Shown: positions 48,600 to 59,369, numbered from the stretch's first letter. The stretch: 64,000 bases of DNA from Rhizomys pruinosus (GCA_009823505.1 VZQC01009967.1:801029-865028); one strand, 5' to 3'. Notes: generated by a model not told the origin, from the letters alone. A program made the numbers and translations.

Positions 48600-49033
48600 T
48601 TTAATAAAATATTATGAATTCATGACCACAGGATATAGTAGAGGGTTGCAAATGGCCACATAGTGGTCATAGGACATCACAGCCAGGAGAAATGTTTCAG
48701 TAGTTGCCAACATAAGGAAGAAACACATTTGGAAAGCACAGGCCATTATAGAAATATGTCTATCTTGAGTCCAAATGTTGAACAGAATCCTAGGAACAGT
48801 GACAGTTATGTAGAAGATTTCCAGTGAAGACAAATTTGCCAGGAAAAAAAATACATGGGTTTCTGTAATGCAGGATCCATCTTGATTATTATTATGATTG
48901 TGCAATTCCCAAAGATAATAGTCATATAAATAATGAAGAACATCCCAAATAGGAACTCTTAGATATTGGGGAAGTCAGAGAATCCCAGCAGGATGAAAAG
49001 CAGCACTGTGGAAACATTGTCTTCTGCTTGCAT
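48600..49033 (-). pseudogene. Olfactory receptor pseudogene, N-terminal part only
   Basis: The minus strand encodes an odorant receptor (seven-helix G-protein-coupled receptor of the olfactory neuron membrane) from the start Met (49033-49031) to the second intracellular loop. Visible marks are the N-terminal 'FILLGFSDFP' motif, the 'GN' of helix 1, a 'DPALQKPMYFF'-like loop, 'LANLSSLEIFYITVTVPRIL' in helix 2, and 'MSYDHYVAICNPLLYPV' after helix 3, a variant of MAYDRYVAICxPLxY with the Arg of DRY changed to His. Defects: a stop after 'SDFPNI' (about 48955), a frame break in the run of eight T (48843-48850, plus-strand A), a stop after 'PVVMNS' (48612-48614) and loss of helices 4-7. The sequence resembles class II receptors, perhaps OR6/OR10-like. 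It lies inside the 5.96-kb bracketed block and antisense to its poly(A) end. Confidence 0.88.
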
Positions 49034-49039
49034 CTCTTC

Positions 49040-49685
49040 ATGTTTTATCTGTGTAGAGTTTTAAATAAGAAATACATGCTTTCCTGAATTTTAAATTTAT
49101 TGTAATATATATAATCCAATCATAGTTACAGTCTTCGTTTTCTCTTTATTATAATAAAATTTGTAATTTCATTTCCTTTCCAATAATAATTAATATGCTT
49201 TTCATTATTAGTGAATATCCATATACAATTTTATTTTTTATTATTATGAAACAATTTTCATTTTTCTATTATTTGATATAGTATCTTAAATTTAATAGTT
49301 CTCAGCATCCAAATACAAGCTTATGTTCGTATTATTGTCTACTTTTTTGTCGACATATTTCTGGCCTTATTTTCAAATTCTTCATTATGGTCACTAGTAC
49401 AAATTTATTTTTTATTTAAAAAAATAATTTGTATGCCTGCTTTCATATTTTAAAATGGAATATTATATTTTATGGCCTTTCTATGGAAAATCCAGTTTTT
49501 CTCTGCTTTTATAAACAATGTATACAGGAAATATTGTTACTAAAAATAGCAATATAAGTCATCAAACGCTATGAATAAAATTTAATTCAAAATTCTGTTT
49601 TCAAAAAGAACAAAATTCTGTTTTTCATTCAATGTAAAATGTATGAAATCAACAATCATAAATTTTGAATTTATTTTAAGCTGTA
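49040..49685. other. AT-rich sequence before the poly(A) end
   Basis: Very AT-rich with no gene or repeat recognised. It belongs to the bracketed block. Confidence 0.5.
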
Positions 49686-49686
49686 C

Positions 49687-49731
49687 AATAAACAGTTTCT
49701 GAGCAAAAAAAAAAAAAAAGAAAAGAAAAGG
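49687..49731 (+). promoter_or_regulatory. AATAAA signal and genomic poly(A) tract at the right end of the 5.96-kb block
   Basis: AATAAA at 49687-49692 is followed 12 nt later by an A-run (49705-49719) with G-interrupted A-rich sequence to 49731. The right copy of the 139-bp repeat starts at 49732. This spacing is that of a polyadenylated RNA copied into DNA. Confidence 0.7.
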
Positions 49732-49870
49732 AAACAAAATGCTCAAATAAAATTTTTGAAAAATTTACTTCAAAGTAGATAACAGAAAAATGTTAATATA
49801 CAGTATCAAACTATAAGAGAATTGGAAAACAGGACGAGTATAAGTATTATAATTACTATCTGTAATGTAG
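49732..49870 (+). repeat. Right copy of the 139-bp direct repeat
   Basis: Partner of 43634-43772. To its right the sequence continues into unique DNA ('tctaatgagcattgcaatac'), presumably the original flank. Confidence 0.85.
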
Positions 49871-50097
49871 TCTAATGAGCATTGCAATACAGTGGAAATG
49901 TTACAATTAATGTCTGAAGTAGTACTATAAAATAGTTATAACTTAAATTTTTGAATTTCTAAATGTCAAAATATATTAATATTCTCCATTAAGTAAAAGT
50001 GAAAGGAAAAGATAGTAAAATATTTCATTTTAAGTAGATGAAAGATAAATGGCACCATTGAACTTCAGATATTTTAACCACAAAATACTGACAAAGG

Positions 50098-50305
50098 GGC
50101 TGGAGAGATGCTTCAGCAGGAAAGAGCATTGGATGCTTTTGTGGAGGACCTCAGTTCCCAGTACCCCCATGGCAGTTAACAACCATCCCAGTTCCAGAAG
50201 ATCTGAGGCCCTTTTCTGACCTTTGCAGGCATTTCACAAAACAGGTTCACTTACATATAAGCAAAATACACTCATACACATAAAATTATAAAGAAAATGT
50301 ATTTT
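50098..50305 (+). mobile_element. B2 SINE
   Basis: Begins 'ggggctggagagatgcttca', with a damaged B box, and ends 'acactcatacacataaaatt'. Confidence 0.85.
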
Positions 50306-50337
50306 TAAAAAATACTGTCATTTTATAAACAGTTCAT

Positions 50338-50488
50338 GGTGAACCCAGGATAGTTACATTAGTCTTAATCTCAGCACTCAGAAGGGATTGGCATGTGAGT
50401 CTCTGTGAGTTTGAGGACAACCCTGTCTATTTTAGCAAGTTCTAGGCCAGCCAGAAACACATAATGAGCTCTGTCTCAAAACTAAATA
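50338..50488 (+). mobile_element. B1 SINE, old
   Basis: Plus-strand B1 with 'cttaatctcagcactcagaa', 'gtctctgtgagtttgagga' and 'gagctctgtctcaaaac'. Strongly diverged. Confidence 0.72.
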
Positions 50489-50489
50489 A

Positions 50490-51190
50490 AATAATATAAA
50501 GCAACCATTAGGAGAAATAAAATAGATACATTGATTTTAAAAGTGTTTGAGGGTACAAGTTACATGATAGGAATTTCCAAATTGCAGAAAACTTGGCATG
50601 AATAAACAATAACAGAAACTGGCAGAAATGAAATCAACTATATCAGTTGTAATAGTAAACTCAAATAGATTAATTTCACCATCTCACAACAAAGATTGGA
50701 TTTTAAATAAAATCATAAATCAAAGGTGATATTAAAGTGACAAATTCCACTCAGGAGAATGAAGAACCATAAAGGTGAAAGAGATGGTGAAGATTTATGA
50801 GGCATACAGAATAAACGGATGCTGTACATTTCAGACTCCATAGATTTAACACAAAACCACACTAAAGAGGAACACCCAATTTTGATCTTTTATGTTTTGA
50901 ATATTAATGTATATGTGAAATCATAACATTTTTGGTCAGCATCATGCATCTGCAATCCATAAAAACCCATAAAAATCTCCATAAAAACACATGAGAAAAA
51001 GATTATTGTTATGAGAATTTTTATCATTCTTTTTCTATTGCAGGCAAAATCCAAGCAAGATGTAGGATTTCTACAAAATATCCTCCAGAGGAATAATGTA
51101 GTGTCCAATTTGAAAGTATCCAATTATAATCAACTGTCCTTAAATATCCACAGACTAGTTAGCAAAATTGTTAATATATAATACAAATGT
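50490..51190. other. Unique spacer
   Basis: AT-rich, no gene. Confidence 0.5.
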
Positions 51191-51194
51191 TATA

Positions 51195-51313
51195 TATTAC
51201 CATAATAAAGAGGAAGGAGTGTGGAGGAAAATGGGAGGGGTTAGGAGGAAGGGAAGTCTGTAAATGATGTAAATACAGTATGTATATAAACTTCTCAAAA
51301 ATAAAAGTTTAAA
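51195..51313 (+). mobile_element. Lx-like L1 3' terminal fragment
   Basis: Purine-rich tract, then 'gtaaatgatgtaaatacagt' and 'cttctcaaaaataaaag', a typical L1 terminus. It sits immediately upstream of the next L1's 5' end. Confidence 0.6.
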
Positions 51314-51493
51314 TTAGGAGGCAGACAGCCCCAAACCAGCTCAGGAGCAGGGAACCAGGCCTGGGTGTCAGGCAGGTGGATTGTGGGAAATTGGGAAGTT
51401 CAACCCGCTTTGCATAGAGGCAGGTAACCTGTGCCAGACCTCAGGAGCAGGGAACTGGGGCACAGGCTAAGCACGAAACTCCCAGGACACAGA

Positions 51494-52288
51494 CTGTAAA
51501 ATAATCACAGATATATTCAGAGAAATCTTAGAACTAAGGGGAGAGAATGAAAAACTCAGGAAAGTCCTAGAGGGAAAGAATGACAAACTGGGGAAAGAAC
51601 TAAAAGGAGAAAATAATAAACTCCAGAAAGAACTAGAGGGAAAAAATGACAAACTCCAGAAGGAAGTGGAAACATGGAAAAGATCCCATGCTGAAATAAA
51701 AAAAAAGGAAACCAGCGAAGCAAGGAGCTACAAGAAGAGATTGAGATGCTCCAAAAGGAAGTGGAAATAGTAAAGAAAACACAGGATGAAATGAAAAAGG
51801 AAATCGAACACTCATCCAATCAAGAGGAAAGAATAGGAAAAAGCCTCAGAAGCAGAATGGAGGAAGCAGAAAAAAGAATATCAGACTTGGAAGATAACAC
51901 AGAACAACTAAAAAGCTCAAGTAAAGACTATGAAAAATGTTAAAATAGACAAGAGTGGAAAAAACAGGAAATGTGGGACACTGTGAAAAGATCAAACCTC
52001 CACATCATAGGGATAGAGGAAGCAGAAGAATCCCAAGAGAATGGTATTGATCAGATCTTCGACAGAATAATAGATGAAAAATTTCCCAAACTAAGAAATG
52101 ACAAACCCATACAAATACAAGAAGCACAAAGAACACCAAATAGACAAGACCAGAAAAGAAACTCCCCACACTATTTCATAGTTAAAACTCTAGATACCCA
52201 AAACAAAAACAAAATTCTGAAAGCCACAAGAGAAAAACAACAAGTTACATATAAGGGGAAACCTATCAGAATTGCAGCTGACTTCTAA
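51494..52288 (+). pseudogene. L1 ORF1 (RNA-binding chaperone), broken
   Basis: ORF1p is a trimeric RNA-binding protein that packages L1 RNA. Visible parts in order: a long coiled coil starting with four 11-residue repeats (51534-51665), more heptad-type Glu/Lys/Leu sequence to about 51940, an RRM-like segment ('NLHIIGIEEAEESQENGIDQ', from 51992) and the C-terminal domain ending 'YKGKPIRIAADF' (stop 52286-52288). Defects: a frameshift in an A-run at about 51698-51706 and a TAA at 51941-51943. Either side of that stop the frame is the same, so it is a single nonsense change. No good start codon remains upstream. Confidence 0.85.
51534..51665 (+). repeat. Four 33-bp units encoding an 11-residue coiled-coil repeat
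   Basis: Units 51534-51566, 51567-51599, 51600-51632 and 51633-51665 each encode a variant of LEGKNDKLQKE. Eleven residues is a hendecad, a stutter form of coiled coil. The in-frame copies show that ORF1p coiled-coil length can change by whole repeats in this L1 lineage. Confidence 0.85.
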
Positions 52289-52588
52289 GGGCAAACTATG
52301 AAAGCAAGAAGAATGGAGACCAAAGCATTCTTAGTGCTAACGACTACAAATGCCAACCCAGGTTACTATACCTAGCAAAGATGTCCATTCTAGTCAAAAA
52401 ATGAGAAAAATCTTCCATGACATAAACAAGATGAAAGAATAGATAAAAGAATATATGTCTGGAAAAACCAAACCTTCAGAGAATACTTGAATCAATTCAA
52501 AGGACAGAGGAGAGGAGCAACTATTCCCAGGCACCTTGAAAGAGAAATTAATAAATGCATAACTGCAAAAGTAAAAACCAGACTAAAA

Positions 52589-53724
52589 ATGCAAATGGAT
52601 AATAAGGGGAAAGGAAGCAACACACATCTCTCAATTATAACCTTAAATATTAATGGACTAAATTCCCCAATCAAAAGGCATAGACTGGGAGAACAGATTA
52701 GGAAACAGAATCCATCTATGTCCTGTCTACAAGAAACACATCTCACCCTCGAAGATAGGCACCAACTTAAAGTGAAAGGATAGAAAAAATACTGCAAGCG
52801 AATGGTACAAAAAAAGAAGGCAGGAATTGCTATTTTAATACCAGACAAAATAGACTTCAAAGTAAAAGAAATCAGAAGAGACAAAGAGGGCCATTACAGC
52901 CTTACCAAAGGGAAAATTAACCATGAAGACTTCATAATCATGAATATATATGCACCAATCTTCGGTGCACTGATCTTTACAAACACAACTCTACAGGACC
53001 TCAATGCACAGATTAACCCCAGCACACTCATAGTAGGGGACTTCAATACCTCACTAAGCCCTTTGGACAGAACAACCGGACAAAGAATAAACAGAGAGAC
53101 ATCTGAACTGAACAATACGATACAGCAAATAGACCTCACAAATATTTTACCCAAGTACCAGAGAATACACTTTCTACTCAGCAACCCACAGAACATTCTC
53201 CAAAATTGACCACATACTGAGACACAGAAAAAAATCAACAAATACCAAAAAATTGAAATAATTCCATGCATTCTATCAGACCACAGTGCAATAAAGCTCA
53301 ATATCAACACTAGGATAAGCCCTACTACCTTCACAAACACACAGAGACTAAACAACCTATCTCTGAATAATGAATGGGTCAAGGAAGAAATAAATAAAAG
53401 CATTCCCAGAACTAAACGACAATGACAGTACAACACAGCAAAACCTATGGGACACCTTAAAAGCAGTCAGAAGAGGGAAGTTTATAGCCCTGGGTGCCTA
53501 CTTTAAAATAAAACAGAAAGAGCACAAATAAATGAGCTAACACTGCAGCTAAAAACACTTGAAAGAAAACAACAAATGAACCCTAAATGCAACAGAGGGG
53601 AAGAAATAACAAAAATCAGAGCAGAAATTAATGAAATAGAAACAAAGAAAACAATACAAAAAATATTTCAATGAATCCAAACCTTGGTTCTTTGAAAGAA
53701 TAAACAAGATAGACAGAACTCTAG
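52589..53724 (+). pseudogene. L1 ORF2 part 1: endonuclease domain, broken
   Basis: ORF2p nicks DNA and reverse-transcribes L1 RNA. From about 52589 the APE-type endonuclease motifs appear in order: 'LNINGLNSP' (Asn), 'LQETHL' with the catalytic Glu at 52733-52735, 'IMNIYAP', 'VGDFNT' near 53034 and 'SDHSAI' (catalytic His) near 53275. Defects: a TAG after 'HQLKVKG' (52781-52783), a stop and frame change around 53207-53215, and further breaks to 53724. Confidence 0.85.
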
Positions 53725-53729
53725 CCCAG

Positions 53730-54135
53730 TGTTCTAGTTTGTCTTCCATTGCTGTGACAAAACACTCTGACAGACACCAACTTAGGGAGGAAAGGGTTTA
53801 TTCAGTTTACATCTCTTGGGTCACAGTTCATCACTTAGGGAGCCCAAGGCAGAAACTCAGGGCAGGAACCTGGAGGCAGGAGCTAAAGCACAGACCATGG
53901 AGGAATGCTGTTTACTGGCTTGCTCCCCTGGCTCATTCCCAGCCTGCCTTCTTATATGGTACACAACAACCTGCCCAGGGTGGCACCACTCATTGTGGGC
54001 TGGGCCCTCCCACACTGCTTGGCAATCAAGACAATACTCCACAGATGTGGCCACAGGCCAATCCAATGGAGCCAATTCCCCAATTGAGGCTCCCTCAACC
54101 CAGGTGTGTCAAGTTGACTAAAGCTATCCAGCACA
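53730..54135 (+). mobile_element. LTR-like insertion (solo) within L1 ORF2
   Basis: The insert starts TG ('tgttctagtttgtcttcc') and ends CA ('ctatccagcaca'), is 406 bp long, and is flanked by the 5-bp duplication 'cccag' at 53725-53729 and 54136-54140. TG/CA ends with a 5-bp duplication point to an LTR integrated by an integrase. The L1 reading continues in frame sense on both sides (L-A-x-L-T-K). It belongs to the family seen inverted at 16885-17272. I recall similar rodent sequences under a hAT-type name, but these ends argue for an LTR. Confidence 0.7.
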
Positions 54136-54138
54136 CCC

Positions 54139-55446
54139 AGTTAACCAAAAGAAAGAAAGAGCAACTCCAAATCAACAGAATTCATGAAGAAAATGGAAAC
54201 ATCACAACAGACAATGAAAAGATTCAGGCAATCATATGGGAATACTTTAAAAACCTATACTCTACTAAATTTGAAAACCTAAGCAAAATTGATGAATATC
54301 TGAAATCCTGGGAATCGCCAAAGCTAAATCAAGAAGAGATTGACAACTTAAACAGACCCATCATATATGATGAAATTGAAAATGTAGTAAGAGACCTCCC
54401 AATGAAAAAAAGCACAGGCCCAGATGTTTTCACAGCAGAATTCTATAAAACATTTAAAGAGGTATTACAAACATTATTACTCAAAATGTTCAGAAGGATA
54501 CAAGCAGAGGGAAATCTTCCAAATTCCTTCTATGAAGCCAGCGTCACTCTAATAGCAAAACCAGGCAAAGATACAACCAAAAAAGAGAACTACAGACCCA
54601 TCTCATTAATGAACTCAGATGCAAACATTCTCAACAAAATACTTGCAAACCTCATACAGACCCACATCACAAAGACCATCCATCATGACCAAGTTGGATT
54701 CATACCAGAGATACAGGGATGGTTCAACATAGGAAAATCAGTAAATATCATAAAACACATAAATGGACTGAAAGACAAAGACCACAAAGACCACATGATC
54801 ACCTCAATTGATGCAGAGAAGGCCTTCGACCAAATCTAACACCCCTTCATGCTTAAAGTCTTAGAGGGAATTGGACTGGAGGGATCATTCCTCAACATAA
54901 TCAAAGCCATATACAAGAAACCCACAGCCAACATCATCCTAAATGGAGAAAAATTAGAAGGATTCCCCTTAAAGGTAGGAACTCAGCAAGGCTGCCCCCT
55001 GGCACCACTCCTCTTCAATATAGTGCTTGAAACACTGGCTGGGGCAATAAGTCAAGAAAAGGAAAATTAAAGGAGTACTAATTGGAAAAGAGGAAGTCAA
55101 ACTATCCCTCTTTGCAGATGATATGATAGTTTACATAAGGGATGCTAAAAACTCAACCAGAAAACTCCTAGAAACTATTAAGAGTTTCAGTAAAGTGTCA
55201 GGATGCAAAATTAACCTAGAAAAATCAGTAGCCTTTCTTTACATCAACGATGAGCAAGTGAAGAAGGAATACAAGGACACCTTCCCAATCACAATAGCCT
55301 CAAAAACACTAAAATACCTAGGGAAAAAACTAACCAAAGACACCAAAGATCTCTACAACAAATATAAACCCCTGAAGAAGGGATTGAAGAAGACATCAGA
55401 AGATGGGAAGACCTCCCATGCTCATGGATTGGAAAAATTAATATAG
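54139..55446 (+). pseudogene. L1 ORF2 part 2: reverse transcriptase domain, broken
   Basis: The RT core is well preserved: '[17 protein letters not shown]', '[17 protein letters not shown]', '[20 protein letters not shown]', '[15 protein letters not shown]', motif A '[11 protein letters not shown]' (about 54810-54836), '[18 protein letters not shown]' and the active site 'LFADDMIVYI' (FADD at 55111-55122). Breaks: TAA at 54837-54839, where the family has a residue between I and the 'HPFM'-like continuation, and a frame change near 55065. The frame open from 53739 to 54839 is a chimera of the inserted LTR and this domain. Confidence 0.88.
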
Positions 55447-56860
55447 TAAAAATGTCCATTCTATCCAAATTAATATACGGATTTGATGAAATCCCAATCA
55501 AAATCCCCAAGACTTTCTTCACATGCTTGGAAAAAAATCCTTAAATTCATATAGAAAAACAAAAGACCCCAAATAGCCAAAGCAACTCTGAGTGAAAAGA
55601 GCAATACGGGGTGGGGGGGGGGATCTCTATACCAGACATTAAACTATACTACAGGCTATAGTCATAAAAACAGCCTGGGACTGGCACAAAAACAGGCCTG
55701 TAGACCAATGGAACAAAATTGAAGATCCAACTTGAGCACATACAATTTCAGCCACGTCATATTTGACAAGGAGGCCAAAAAGACTCAATGGAGGAACAAC
55801 AGCATCTTCAACAAATGGTGTTGTCAAAACTGGATCACCACTTGTAGAAGAATAAAATTAAACCCCTACCTCTCACCTTGTACAACAATCAACTCCAAAC
55901 GGATCAAAGAGCTCAACATGAAACCCCAAACTCTGAAGGTGATAAAAGAAAAAGTTGGCAGCAACTTACAAGAAATAGGTGTAGGAAAAGACTTTCTAAA
56001 TCAGACAGCAGCTGCACAGGAAATAAAGTTGACAATTAACAAGTGGGACCTTATTAAACTCAAAAGTTTCTGCACAGCAAAAGAAGCAATCAAGGAAGTG
56101 AAGAGAAAACCCACAGAGTGGGAGGAAACCTTCGCTGCTGATACATCTGACAGAGCATTAACTTCCAGAATCTATAAACTTCCAGAATCTATAAACTATA
56201 ATCAAAAAACAACGAAATAAGAAAACAAATGTCTCACTCAAAAGATGCAGTAAAGAGCTGAACAGAGACTTCACGAGTGAGGAAATAGAGGAGGCAGAGA
56301 AACATCTTAAAGTGTTCAATATTGCTAATAATTAAGGAAATGCAAATCAAAACCACTTTAAGATATCATCTCACTCTGATAAGGCTGACTAGGATCAAGG
56401 AAACAAATGATACCAAATGCTAGAGAGGTAGTGGGGAAAGGGGAACACTCATCCACTGCTGGTGGGAATGCAAACTAGTACAACCATTATGGAAAGCAGT
56501 GTGAAGAACCCTTAAAAGACTCAAAATGAGCTTACCACCTGACCCAGCCATACCACTTCTGGGTATATACCCACAAGACTCTTCCTACCACAGAGATACA
56601 TGTACAGCCATGTTTATTGCAGCTCTCTTCACAATAGTGAAGAGCTGGAAGCAACCCAAGTGCCCCTCAACCTACAAGTGGATAGACAAAATATGATACA
56701 TCTACACAATGGAGTTCTATGCAGCAGTAAAGAAAGATGATATCATGAAATTTGCAGGTAAATGGAGGGAACTAGAAGATATTAATTATGTCAAGTGAAG
56801 TAACACAGTCCCAGAAAAACAAAATAAAATGGTATCCCTCATCTGTGGATGCTAGCAACA
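55447..56860 (+). pseudogene. L1 ORF2 part 3: C-terminal region, broken
   Basis: The frame 55732-56220 carries the conserved 'FDKEAKKTQWRNNSIFNKWC' region, 'NPYLSPCTTINSKRIKEL' and 'TINKWDLIKLKSFCTAKEAI'. Further down, the region of the Cys-rich C-terminal motif (about 56417-56465) is still visible but has lost a Cys and the frame. The end near 56860 reads like 'SQVK...QSQKNKIKW' in broken form. A poly(G) run at 55611-55622 probably reflects expansion or sequencing error. Confidence 0.8.
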
Positions 56861-58295
56861 AGTACCTACTTGTAAGGAAAACTGAGCAAAATTAATGTTA
56901 TATTCCTTGTGATCTGAAAACAACTGTGTTCTTATATTGTGAATTCCTAGATAGGCTCTAGAACTAACCTACCATTTATTTTCAGACTATGGATTTTTGG
57001 TATATGATGGTGAGCAAGTATACATATTTTAGAGTAACAAAGTTAAAGTGGAAAAAGGCTAAACAAGAAATATGATATGGAAATAACACACAGTTTTGTT
57101 TTCAGATGGTACAATTTTAGTATAGGTGTGATGTATCAGGCTGATATAATTTAGCCTTTCTGGGTGCTTAATGACCATACTTAATACCCATACCAATTTG
57201 GCAGAGGGGCCTAGGGGTTAACTTTGTTCCTTGCCCTCAAAGTTCAACCTAAGTCTCAGGGAACTATGCATGGTGGCATCTCCTGAAATGTCCTGCAAAT
57301 GTGGGTCACCAGTCTTTCTGCGTAGGGAGGTCTTGAAGGTCCACTAATGGGACTTCAGCCAGTGTCCAGTCTATAAAGAGAAAAGTCTATTCATGCTTCA
57401 AAAAGGGAAGCCTGGTCTAGCAAGACCTGATTTTGTCTTCGAGTAGATGGAACTGGTAAATGAAAAGCTGAAAGGAGCCAGGGGCTACCAGATCCTTAAC
57501 TGACATTGAGAAAACAAAAACCTTGGTTAATCTGGGCTGTGTGGCCTTAAGCATCCAAAAGGAAAGTATAACCAGAAATAAATAATCAATAGAGAAATTG
57601 TAGTTCAGATATAAAACTTGAGATCTTAGTAAATAGACAAAAAGAAAAAAAAAGAGAGAGTGAGCACCATTGTTTCACCTATCTTCAATTCTTACTGGCA
57701 AGTACATCTTCGAAGAAATGAGACACAGCTTTTTAACCCTCCAATATGGACTGATGACTCATGTCTCTCCAAGAATCCTCCAAACCTTCAATGCCAGATA
57801 GGGACTACTGAGATATCCAGCTTGTGGACTGAGTAGCTACTGGGATTTCAGTCTCTTCAGAGTGTAGACTGCTGTTATTGGACTACCCAGGCTGTGTCAT
57901 GGAGGCCAGTGCAGGAAGATCAAGACAGGACACACACTTGCTGCACCTCATTTGGGTGACCATGGTGGGGAGGGACCCCAATGTGGAGCTCGGGGGCAGG
58001 ATTGATGGTTGTTTGGGCTTGCCAGGGAGGAAACTTCAAGCACTTCCTTGCGGAAAACATGACATCTTTTAGCAAAAAAAAAAAAAAAAATCCTCCACCT
58101 TTGTCGAGTGTAGTTGTCTTTGTCTTTGCTCAATGTCTTTGAGTCACGCATGACTGGATTCCACACACTGTCCTTCCCTTCTCGGCTCAGCTCCAGGACT
58201 TGTCTCCTGCCTGCAGGCCGACAATCTCTGGGCTTCGCTCCTTCAAGAAGGGGGAAGGGAAAACCACAGGAGATCACCAGTAAGAAAAATGAGCA

Positions 58296-58334
<39 letters not shown>
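58296..58334. repeat. CA microsatellite
   Basis: About 19 CA units. Confidence 0.97.
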
Positions 58335-58337
<3 letters not shown>

Positions 58338-58724
58338 GAGAGCCAGGGAGGATAGCAACTCCATTTATTTTCTGTCAGTGAGGTCTATATATTCAAGACT
58401 ACTGTGCTTTGGGCAAGGAAGTGGGGAGCAGGCAGAAGGGAGGGGTGAGCCAACTTGGTTCTAATTGGATGCTGCAGAGCTCTGGTTTGTGCAACAGGTA
58501 ACTAGAGGTGTGACATTTTGCTCAATGCCTCAAGGGAAGGGGCCTGGAACTTTGCAGAGATAGTGCGAAGTAAGAATCATTGTATTCCCGAATCTTCCAG
58601 CTACAGATAACTCTGGAAGCCCACAGAGATATCAGATAACTGGAGATCTCCCAGGACAGGTCTTACAAGTTCTCGCTTCAAGCCACACACAAAGTTTCAT
58701 TCCCACACAACTCAGGTGATATGT

Positions 58725-58863
58725 GTATGTATGTATATATTTATGTGTGTGTGTATATATATGTATATATATTATATATATACATATATATGTATATACA
58801 TATATATGTATTGCATATATATATGTGTGTATATATATACATGTATATATATATATATGCAAT
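58725..58863. repeat. TA/TG low-complexity tract with short palindromes
   Basis: Alternating TA, TG and CA dinucleotides with self-complementary stretches. The Tyr/Ile/Cys-rich frames on both strands are artefacts. Confidence 0.95.
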
Positions 58864-58884
58864 ACAAGTTGGAGAGAACAACAA

Positions 58885-59130
58885 CAACAACCAAAGAATG
58901 AGAGGGGGAAAGACTGAAATAGTGACATTCTCCCAAAAACTAAGCATCTGCTTTGGAAAAAGAAGAAAAGAAAAACTCTAGAAAGACTTGGAAAAAGATG
59001 CAAGACATGTATGGCAGAGTGCAGGCACTCAGGTGGGGTGGGAGCATGGAAAGGGTAGTGACTCTAAATTTGATTGAAAAAGAAATGATGTATGATATAT
59101 GGAAATAGTTTAGTAATAATAATAAATTTT
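58885..59130 (+). mobile_element. L1 3' UTR fragment
   Basis: 'ggaaaaagatgcaagacatg', 'tatggcagagtgcagg', a G-rich tract and 'gatgtatgatatatgg' repeat the end module seen at 42540-42680 and in family R. Confidence 0.6.
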
Positions 59131-59324
59131 AAAAACTTGAAAAAAGTTTACATTAAAAAATTGGTTATATATGACCTATAGGAGATTACAGAAACCTCTG
59201 AAATATCAAGACTATGAAAGAAGGCTCACACTGAGAAGACTGTTCTTCCAAATACTTCCAAAGAACATTTAAAACTATATAATAACAAATGAACTCTAAA
59301 CATCAAGACTTCACATAAAAGAAG

Positions 59325-59326
<2 letters not shown>

Positions 59327-59366
<40 letters not shown>
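59327..59366. repeat. GT microsatellite
   Basis: About 19 GT units. Confidence 0.97.

Positions 59367-59369
<3 letters not shown>

Larger units (their letters stand above)
51316..57910 (+). mobile_element. L1 retrotransposon, nearly full length, inactive
   Basis: Order: residual 5' UTR (51316-51480), ORF1 remains (about 51494-52288), inter-ORF spacer, ORF2 remains (about 52589-56860, interrupted by an LTR-like insertion at 53730-54135), and a 3' UTR to about 57910, whose last part has 'gtggactgagtagctactgg' and 'gactacccaggctgtgtcat', phrases common in rodent L1 3' UTRs. Both ORFs have frameshifts and stops. The right border is uncertain: an A-run at 58073-58090 could be the true end. Confidence 0.88.
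57915..58880. other. Unassigned sequence with two microsatellites
   Basis: An A-run at 58073-58090 may end the L1. The stretch 58100-58290 and 58340-58700 is moderately GC-rich for the window but shows no gene I recognise. Confidence 0.45.

Noticed and set aside
48612..49033. Functional olfactory receptor gene
   Set aside because: A premature stop, a frameshift and loss of helices 4-7 leave only an N-terminal pseudogene.
51492..51819. Ser/Phe/Pro-rich minus-strand frames
   Set aside because: They are the antisense of the Glu/Lys-rich ORF1 coiled coil.
52894..53436. 180-codon minus-strand frame with a membrane-like composition
   Set aside because: It is antisense to the L1 ORF2 endonuclease region, where A-rich coding strands give hydrophobic antisense frames.
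58632..59003. Tyr/Ile/His-rich frames on both strands
   Set aside because: They come from the TA/TG tract at 58725-58863.
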